Shown in pieces: positions 56,752 through 64,000 of a stretch of DNA of 64,000 nucleotides. This DNA is from Litsea cubeba (Eukaryota > Streptophyta > Magnoliopsida > Laurales > Lauraceae): the NCBI GenBank assembly GCA_012931725.1, contig CM022944.1:110329202-110393201 (forward strand). Direction: 5' to 3'. The first letter of the stretch is position 1, and each line of letters opens with the position of its first letter. The notes under the pieces were generated by a model. That model was given only the letters and a program-made list of their open reading frames with translations, was not told the DNA's origin and made no database searches. The position numbers were made by a program, and so were the translations under genes.

Positions 56752-58900
56752 ATTACATATGCTTACTATATTGATTTGTGGTTTGTCAATGTACTATTAC
56801 CCATAAGCTGCAATTCCTGCTCCAAGCTGACAACCAGACCGGAACCAAACCCAGTAATTCCTGGTCCAGGTTTACAATTCAATCCCATTCAAAGGTCGAA
56901 TTTTATCTACTCTCACCTACCAAATATATTGTTCCAGATTCTGCCCACACCATCAATTTTAGGTTTCGGGTAGACATCTCCAATTCAGTTAAAATTGGGG
57001 TTGGTCTAGTTTGGGACCATACTCATTATTTCCTAAGAGGTCAACCCAGCCCAACCCGTTGCCATACCCAGACACAGATCTGTTATATAAGTAGTTCTGG
57101 GTCCATGAAAACAAAATCAAAGCCAAGTTCATGTCCAACCAAGGCCCAAATTAAACTCGAACCCGACCTGTTGCTGCTCTATTAATTGCAGAGAGCCAAG
57201 TGTGTTGTTAGTTGTTACTTACTATCAATGCTGCTAAGCCATTCATCCTGGGAAACAAAGGTTTTCTTCAGCTCTTTTCCAATGATTTTCTCCCAAGTGT
57301 GGACCACCTCCATCTGGGTCAAGATGTTGCCACGTGGACGGAGATAGAGGGTCTTGTTCAAGGCTCTAGGATCATCAACGGCCATCATGGCATACATTGC
57401 CATGTCATCCTCATCAACCCATATACCTGCCACAGCATCAAGGAAATGATTTGGTGAGTGGGCCCGAGATAGTTGGGCCTGGGCCCATAAAGCACGATAA
57501 CTGAGGACCTACATTTCTTATCACCATCTCCATAGATGAGGGCATGATCGGTGGGCGGCATGAAGTGGCCCAGCTGAGCCAGTGCGGCGAGGAAGTATCC
57601 GGCGCAGCAGTTGGCGGATATGTATGTGTAGGGGATGTTGGCCTTCTCTATGGCCCGCCGGACGACCCGTTTGTCGGTGAAAACATAGGCTCCCGGGGGA
57701 ATGGCATGCTCCATCCGATCCACATCCATCCCAAATTCGGAGGGAAGGAACCTCTACGTGTTGTAAGACAATAAAAATTACATGTGAAAAGAATAATGAA
57801 GGGGTAATTCTTCAATCTTTTCTTTTCCAGAACATTTTATGTTTATCACAAAGAAGTAATAAATGGGCCAGGCCAGACAAGGCGCAGCCTGCATCCAGCC
57901 CAACCCGTTTTGACCATTAATGTTATTATGTTAAACTCAGGGCATTATAAACAAGAAAGGACCATTAATGTTTGATAGAAAGGATACTGTGTTGTTTTTA
58001 ACTTTGTCTTTTGATTTCATTTCTCATCTCAGCAGTTTTTAGGTAAACAAACCTTGATCGTTCCAACTTCTTTAATGGCTTCGATGAGTTTGAGCTACTC
58101 CAGAATAGCGTGCCTCAGGTGGTTTCCGGCAACTGCCGACACCACCACATCCACTTGTCTGAGAGCCGAAACCATGCTGTTGTGGTCATCCAGTGAACCC
58201 TGCAAGTACCCCAACTTATTAGAATTATTAACTTAGCTTAGGCTCGAAAATGAAATTTAATTAGAGTAACTAAGGTTGTCCGAACACATGAACCTTAGCT
58301 TAATTTATGCCTAAACAAAATACTTTTCGTTTACAAAGATACAAACAGGCACTTATAAATTGGGTGAGTGTATGCGGGTTGGATGTGTGAGTACTTACTT
58401 AAAAAAAATAATAAAACAACCATTACTATAGAAATAAACAACTAGGTATCAATCCCGGACTGTAGCGCTGATTGTAAACAACTTTAAAGATGCATCAACA
58501 TGTACTCAAGTGGCAGCAATGAACACAATAATAAATATAAAAGTTTCTATCAATGTGGTAGGGATTGTCAAAATACCGAAATATCCGTTTACTTAAAAAA
58601 AAATTATACAGGAATCACCATATGGTCATTGCAGATTTTGAGAAAAGAACATTATTAGAAATCAAGACAAAATTGTAATTGAAACTGATATATTTTAATA
58701 TACTTGAAGAAGTGTTGCCCCCTGCATTTTGAATCCAATGAGCATTTGAACTTTCTCGGCATCAGATGCGACCTCCGGCCGATAAAGGACGAACGTCGGA
58801 TGGCCGAGATCCATATACTTGCCTTCACCAACCTTCTTCCTAAGTAGCCAGTTGCTCCGATGATCAAAACCTTATCTTTTTCTCCCTCAATCACACCCAT

Positions 58901-59672
58901 TGAGTCAAGGAATTCTTTAACCCAAAAAAGGTCAAGGAAGTTTTTCGCTTTAAGTTTGCTTCTTGGCTGGTAGAACTTAGAAGGGGCTCTTGAACTTGTT
59001 ATTTATACAGAAATCAGGTTACCAAAAGCTTCAAGATAGATAGATGCGTTGTTTTGTTTGTACATAGAAGCCATGTCTCAAACCTGCCATTTAAATATTA
59101 ACTGAATGGATGATTTGTGTTGAAACCGATGTTGGCCAGGACAAATGCTTCTAGGACCAAGACCTTGACTTCTGTATGTTCCAAATTATCAAAAATGGTG
59201 TTATGGTAAATGGGTCAGGTCCGACCAAGACCCAACTGAACCCAAACTGAGAAATATTGAGTCTAATCCAATTAGACTCAATGAGTTAGTTTGGGGGTCC
59301 ATGGCCCATGATCCAACAGACCGAAATAAATAATCAAAACCTGGCCAGTTTAGTTATTGGACCCAATATTAAGGCCCAGATACAGCCCATGGGCCTGAAA
59401 CTCGTGCAAAGCAGCCCATTTACAAAACATATACAGTTTTTGTAGGTGTGTTCGTGGATCAGGTCAGCTGGGGCTGAAGCTTGTCCATGTCCAACCCATT
59501 TAATTATCAAGCGTAATATTCAGACAGGGACCCAAACCATAGGGCTAAAACTCAAAGCCAGATCCATACCCAGACCATCCTGGCCAGGCCGTTAAGATTA
59601 TCATGGCCCATGCCAGGGCCATTAATAATCAGTCCATCAAAGTAGGTCTAGACTCTAGATTGATAGTGGAAC
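58901..59672. other. 5' flank of PLR copy C
   Basis: The TATA box ATTTATA lies at 59001-59007. Similarity to the A upstream flank continues to about 59330 (ATTAGACTCAATGAGTTAG). 59330-59672 has no recognised feature and ends at the next LTR. Confidence 0.5.
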
Positions 59673-61225
59673 TGTAGGTGCAGAAAATTATGACCCACAA
59701 TAAGAGGGAGCCTTATAGGACTTATCCGAGAAGATGATGGTGTCAGGTGTGTCTGGATGCCGTTCGGAAGCCTGAAAGGGAATAGCAAACGGTCAGAGGA
59801 CCCTGGCCTGGGCGGCGCAAGGCTCTCCGATGCCAAAGTCAGTATGGGAACTGGAACGATGGAAGGAGAGGGAGAAGAGAGACAGAGTAAGGGCTCTGTG
59901 AATGAGATTATGCGTACCTTGCAAATTGCATGAAGTTCTATTTATAGGGGTTTGGATCGTATCCTTCAGAGGATATTTTGATGTGGGTCCCATGATTCGA
60001 CTGGGAAGTCATGATCAGCCCACAAAGTAATAAATGCAGTCTAATCCGGCCCACTCAGCATTTTATGCTAGTCGGGTCAGCCCACATTGCATTAAATGCG
60101 TGTCTTGTTGGGCCAGATTGTGTTGGGCGCCTTTGGCGGTTGGAAGTACCAGCGGATCTGCCCTCGGGCCTTGCCCTGATGTGGCCTCAGCCGCTGGATG
60201 CTGCCACGTCAGCGATCTGGTGAAGATAGCGGGCGGCTGGATGTCGTGTCTGTCCCACTAGCTCGTGACCCTATCCCTCCACGTGCCTGATGACGTGGGG
60301 GATGAGGGGCGCAGGTGAAGGCTCTTTCTTGCTTCGGCTACTGCCCTGGCTTCTCGAGCCGAGGCGGCTTCAGCCGAGGTAGGGCTCTTTGCGGAGATGG
60401 CATCCGGGGTGGCCCTGCCGAGGTGGACTCTTTGCCGAGGTGATGCCCAAGTTGGTCCAGTTCGGCGCTAAGGGCCCGGAGCTGCCTGACTTCGGCCGGA
60501 CCTCCTGTCCTAGTAGCCGGGGTGAGATTGGTGCCACGTAGATGGCACGCGGATGGCACGTGAGAATGCTTAATCCCATCTGATGGCCGTGATTAGCTTA
60601 ATCCTGTAGTTCTGGAAATCTCCCCACACAATTGCCCCCTAGCTTCTGATCTCGCGTAGAACATCAGTGCCGTGAGGTCGGGAGCTATGTGCCGGGTCCA
60701 TCTGAAGGAGAAGGCCCCTTTCGGCCCTGACTCGCTGTCGCTTTGGATGTTCGAGGTAATAAATGGCGTCCTCTATTTAATGCTGAAGACAGGTTGACGG
60801 CTCCACGCGTCATCATCTGGCTAGTTGTCTTGTCTCCTCGAGGTCGTACGCGCCGTCTCGTCAGGGGCGCAATAAATTTTTGAAATGATTTGCGCGCCGC
60901 TTCGTCAGGGGCGGGATCAATTTTTGAAATGATTCGCGCGAAATCCAAGGGGGCGCCCCTTGGCACGCCCGGTTAGAGTTTCTGTAAAGGGGGCCTCTCT
61001 GCTATATATAGGGCAGTCGAGGTCTGCTCTATCCTTCGTTTGCGATTCTGAATCAGAGGCGAGCGTCAGAAGAGGGAAGGCTACTGTGAGGGAGCTTCAT
61101 CCGAGAAGTGGTGCGCTGCTGAGGTTGAGTCTCTTCGCTGTCCAGCATCTTCGCTCTGCTTCCGTAAGTTACTCCTGCTCTGCCTCTTCTTCTGCGGGTT
61201 TCTCTGTCTTTAGACTGGGATAGGA

Positions 61226-63287
61226 ATGGGGATTTATAGCCACTGGTTAGAGAGCGAGGCAGCGATCGAGGGCTTCAGGTCAGCCTTCAGGATCCCTGCT
61301 GATGTCCAAGTCAGGGGTGCTGAACCCCCGCGGCTACAATTCTCGCGACTTTTCGGGAGGCTGGATGCCTTTTCCGCTAGTGGCCGTGATAGAAGGCGGG
61401 GTCCGATTTCCACTTCACCCACTCCTTAGGAGATGCCTTAGTCAGTGGTGTCTCTGCCCCTGCCAGCTGCTGCCGAATGCCTTCAAGATCGTGATGGGCA
61501 GGGTCAAGTTGAATGAGGGTCCTGGGCACCGACTTCGCGTCTTCGACCTCGAGGATGTCTACGACATATGCAGGTCCGGAGATTCTTATTATCTCCGGGC
61601 CAAGCCAGGCCGGGACGGCTTCGTCCGATACTTGGAGGATTCGAGCAAGTATGCTGGAGACGATCTGCTGTACGTCTCGGGGAACTGGGAGTTTGGGGAG
61701 GCTGACACCGATAGAGGCTACCAGGTCCCTCGCCACTTCGGTACCATCCCAAGTAAACATCCTTCGTTCTTTTTCTTTCATGAGTTTCGTTTGTTCTGCC
61801 GCGCTTATGCTTCTGATTGTTGCAGCTTTGAAGGAGAGGAAACGGGCTGCCAGATACATTTGGAAGAGAAAACGATGCCTGGCTCCGTCTGGTGAAACGA
61901 TACAGCGGTCATGACGGCAGGGCGGGCTTGGTCGCTGCTAGGGTATCGGCCAAAGTACCGTGGATATTTGAGGGGCACCGTAGAGCCGATACAGGGTGAA
62001 GGTGCCAGACCCGAGGTCGGGCAGGAGCAAGCCGGTCCGGAAGTCGCAGAGCCCCCGCAGGCGTCTGACGTTAGGGCCACGTCTGGAGCCTTAGCTTCCA
62101 CGTCGGGACCGGGACTTCAGGTTCCAGAGGTTCCAAGACGGGAATTGAGTCAAGCCGCCCGATCTCCCTCGCCAGGGCGCTTGTCCTTCGAGGACCTCGA
62201 GGCCTTGGCGCTTGGAGTGGAGGACGCCCGAGCCCCCCAGGATCCGGTGAATTTCCCAGAGCATCCTTCTCCGAGGGCTCGGGTAGTTTCCCCTGCAGAG
62301 GTGGCGGAGGTTCCTGCGCCCCCTAGCCCTGTTGATCCCGGGGTACGCTTGCCCCCAGCCGAGGTCGAGCAGGAGGAGTCTCGGCCGTCGAAGATGCCGA
62401 GGACCGATGCGGGCCCCAGCTCGGCTGCTGCCTCGTTGCCCCAGGGGCCGCCGTTATGGGAGCCGAGCTTCATGCTTTGGCCGGGGAGGCCGATGACGAT
62501 GGAGGATTGCGTTCTTCAAAAGATCGATCCCCAGGTCCTGGAGGCCCTAGGGCGAGCCTGCGCCCTTCCCGGAATATGGAGCGGCTGGACAAGTACAGCG
62601 ATCAGAAGCTGATCCTGTCGATGTTGCAGTCCAACTTCGCGGTAAATCTTCATTCCCTTCGTCGAACCAGCGATTTAGCATCTGATGCTCTTTGGATCTA
62701 ACATATACACCTCATTTCCTTGACAGGCGGCACAGAAGTCCATGGCCGTTGCTGACGGATCAGGTATAGCGTGGACGCTGCCGAGCTGACCGTGGAGAAG
62801 AACGGCCTGCAGGAGTCCCTGGACGCTGTTAGCCAGAAGTTAGCCAGGGTGGAAGAGGAATATGCGGCGAAGCTCGAGCAGGCGAGGGAAAGCCGAGGCG
62901 GAGAGGACTAGGTCGGCTGAGCTCGAGGTCTCCATTTCGAAGATGGGAGACGATTACGCGGCCCTGCTTCAAGCCGAGGCCAAGAGGGCGGATGAAGCCG
63001 AGGCGAAGCTCGAATCCGAGTCCAAGAGGGCGGATGAAGCCGAGGCGAAGCTCGAGTCCGAGTGCGATGCTGCGTTCGAGGATGCCAAAGTGCAGGTCAC
63101 CGCCCACTACAAGGAAAGGGTTCTTGTGGTGAGGGATAAGGCCTGGGCGAAAGGGTGGCTTGCCGGCCTGAAGGAGGTCGGGATCTCGGAGGGCCACCCT
63201 CCTTTCGGGAGCCTCCTCCGTACACGCTTCCGGTGCCGACTCTGCCCGTCCATCCGGCGAGCTCTGACGCCGCAGCCGTGCAACTGA
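61226..63287 (+). pseudogene. Antisense Transposase_28-like gene, second copy, broken
   Basis: ATG at 61226 reads MGIYSHWLESEAAIEGFRSAFRIP, then shifts frame near 61345 into GGWMPFPLVAVIEGGVRFPLHPLL and NAFKIVMGRVKLNE (open 61302-61755). Donor and acceptor positions match the first copy (about 61753 and 61825). After a further frame change LLGYRPKYRGYL and a Pro/Ala/Ser-rich stretch follow to about 62560, then a coiled-coil piece with a 14-residue duplication KRADEAEAKLESE (62942-63080) and GISEGHPPF near 63180. At least three frame disruptions relative to 49080-51565. Confidence 0.78.
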
Positions 63288-64000
63288 CGGTCATGACCTC
63301 GGGACCGGGACCTCGGGATATTTGCTCTTTTGCTTTAGCTTGTAATTTTCTTCAATTTGTATTTGCTGAACACTGTAATGAGTGAGACTTTAATACAATT
63401 GAAGGTTTTTTGAAATACTCGTGCTTCTGTCTCTTTTAGCTTGGTTCTTCGATTGCTTGAATTCGGTAGAGTGCTCCCTTAGTGATCTTTTTTGGTATTC
63501 GCGCTGATCCTCCGTATCTTAGGATCTTCATTGGTATTCGCGCTGATCCTCCGTATCTTGGGCGATCTTGAATAGCAATGAACATGGTGGCGCGGATGAC
63601 GAGGGAGTCTGACGGATGTCTCCACGTGGCGCCATAGGGATCACTGGTCGACAGTCGCGCATTCCCAACAACGCGTGGGAGACTTCGCCCCATAACTCCT
63701 TTTGGAGACTGAGCCTTCTCCATCCTATAAGTAGGGGGCAGGCTCGCCATGGGAGAAGGAAGGAACATAGTTGTAGGAGCCATGTCTGGGAGGTGCCTGA
63801 AATTACTTGATCCGGGGGAAAACCCTGCGCCGTTGGACGGCTATCCCCGAGGGGGGAAGGCTGTCGTGGTCTGCGCGCTCTCTGAAGGAACTCCCCGTGG
63901 GCCACGCGCTCTCTGAACGCGGGTCATGGCCACGCCCTTGGCCAGACAGAGTGAGGATGCGCTGCAAGGGGACGGTGGCGCATTCTCGTCCCACACGGAC
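63288..64000 (+). other. 3' region of second antisense gene and conserved block
   Basis: 63590-63920 repeats the block at 51840-52160, including the TATA-like CTATAAGTAG at 63725-63734. Short direct repeats TATTCGCGCTGATCCTCCGT occur at about 63496 and 63535. The window ends inside the element. Confidence 0.6.

Larger units (their letters stand above)
47200..58900 (-). pseudogene. PLR-like gene, copy C (broken; intron holds a retrotransposon)
   Basis: Exons 58900-58704, 58199-58053, 57753-57513, 57426-57223 and 47363-47200 mirror copy A. Exon 1 is 197 instead of 195 bases because of an extra TA near 58814-58817, which shifts the frame after KAS at residue 28. Exon 2 carries TAG at 58097-58095 in place of Gln100. 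Exons 3-5 remain open, and splice sites look normal. The last intron, about 660 bp in A, is here about 9.86 kb because of the element at 47569-56751. The TATA box at 59001-59007 is kept. As read the gene cannot make the reductase; it would give at best a short N-terminal peptide. Confidence 0.93.
59673..64000 (-). mobile_element. Second Ty3 family member, truncated by window end
   Basis: The LTR at 59673-60630 (958 bp, TGTAGGTGCAG...CCCCACACA) is followed by ATTGCCCCCTAGCTT as in the intronic element. It is related to but clearly more diverged than the two LTRs of that element. The same layout follows: promoter-like box, antisense gene relic, conserved block. The gag side and the other LTR lie beyond 64000. 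The five bases before the LTR are GGAAC, the expected target duplication to look for on the other side. Confidence 0.85.

Noticed and set aside
1501..58900. Copies A and C as two assembled haplotypes of one gene
   Set aside because: They differ by several independent insertions, coding lesions and flank indels and lie in order on one sequence with B between; long reads would settle it.

Overview
The window is plant nuclear DNA, most likely from a woody dicot or magnoliid; I cannot name the species. The support is GT-AG introns, plant Copia, Ty3/gypsy, CACTA, MULE and hAT elements, and three copies of a lignan-pathway reductase gene. I see no bacterial operon, CRISPR array or convincing tRNA/rRNA gene.

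Host genes: three paralogs of a pinoresinol-lariciresinol-reductase-like (PLR-like) gene, each with five exons and a 951-base coding length, form an array. Copy A (minus, 1501-4025) and copy B (plus, 28131-30663) have intact frames. Copy C (minus, 47200-58900) is a pseudogene: 2-base insertion in exon 1, stop at codon 100, and a 9.2-kb retrotransposon in the last intron. A and C also share long flanks in the same orientation, so they are a direct segmental duplication; B is inverted.

Between A and B (about 4.9-27.6 kb) is a partial 3.8-kb duplication, then a four-level transposon nest: a gypsy-type solo LTR (10646-27641) holds a gag-only Copia element (10764-25383, target duplication GATAT), which holds a CACTA element (16216-23430, target duplication ATC), which holds a second CACTA element (16827-19733, target duplication ACA). 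After its gag relic the Copia element carries a roughly 1.5-kb array of about 60-bp units. Each unit is a hairpin with a conserved loop around AGTTATAT and arms that differ between units yet stay complementary. I could not match this to any known feature.

Between B and C: a small MITE-like element, then a 9.17-kb MULE (32684-41852, about 78-bp terminal inverted repeats, 9-bp target duplication). It carries a broken mudrA-type transposase on minus and, convergent on plus, a plant-mobile-domain gene followed by a Ulp1-like protease relic. Next is a 3.8-kb degenerate hAT element (42899-46707) with a SINE-like insertion.

Right part: the element in the last intron of copy C (47569-56751) has 943-bp LTRs, a minus-strand gag, no pol, and a spliced antisense gene of 776 codons (Transposase_28-like N-terminus, long coiled coil). 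A second member of the family starts at 59673 and runs off the window end. The only likely working host genes here are A and B; everything else is transposon-derived or decayed.
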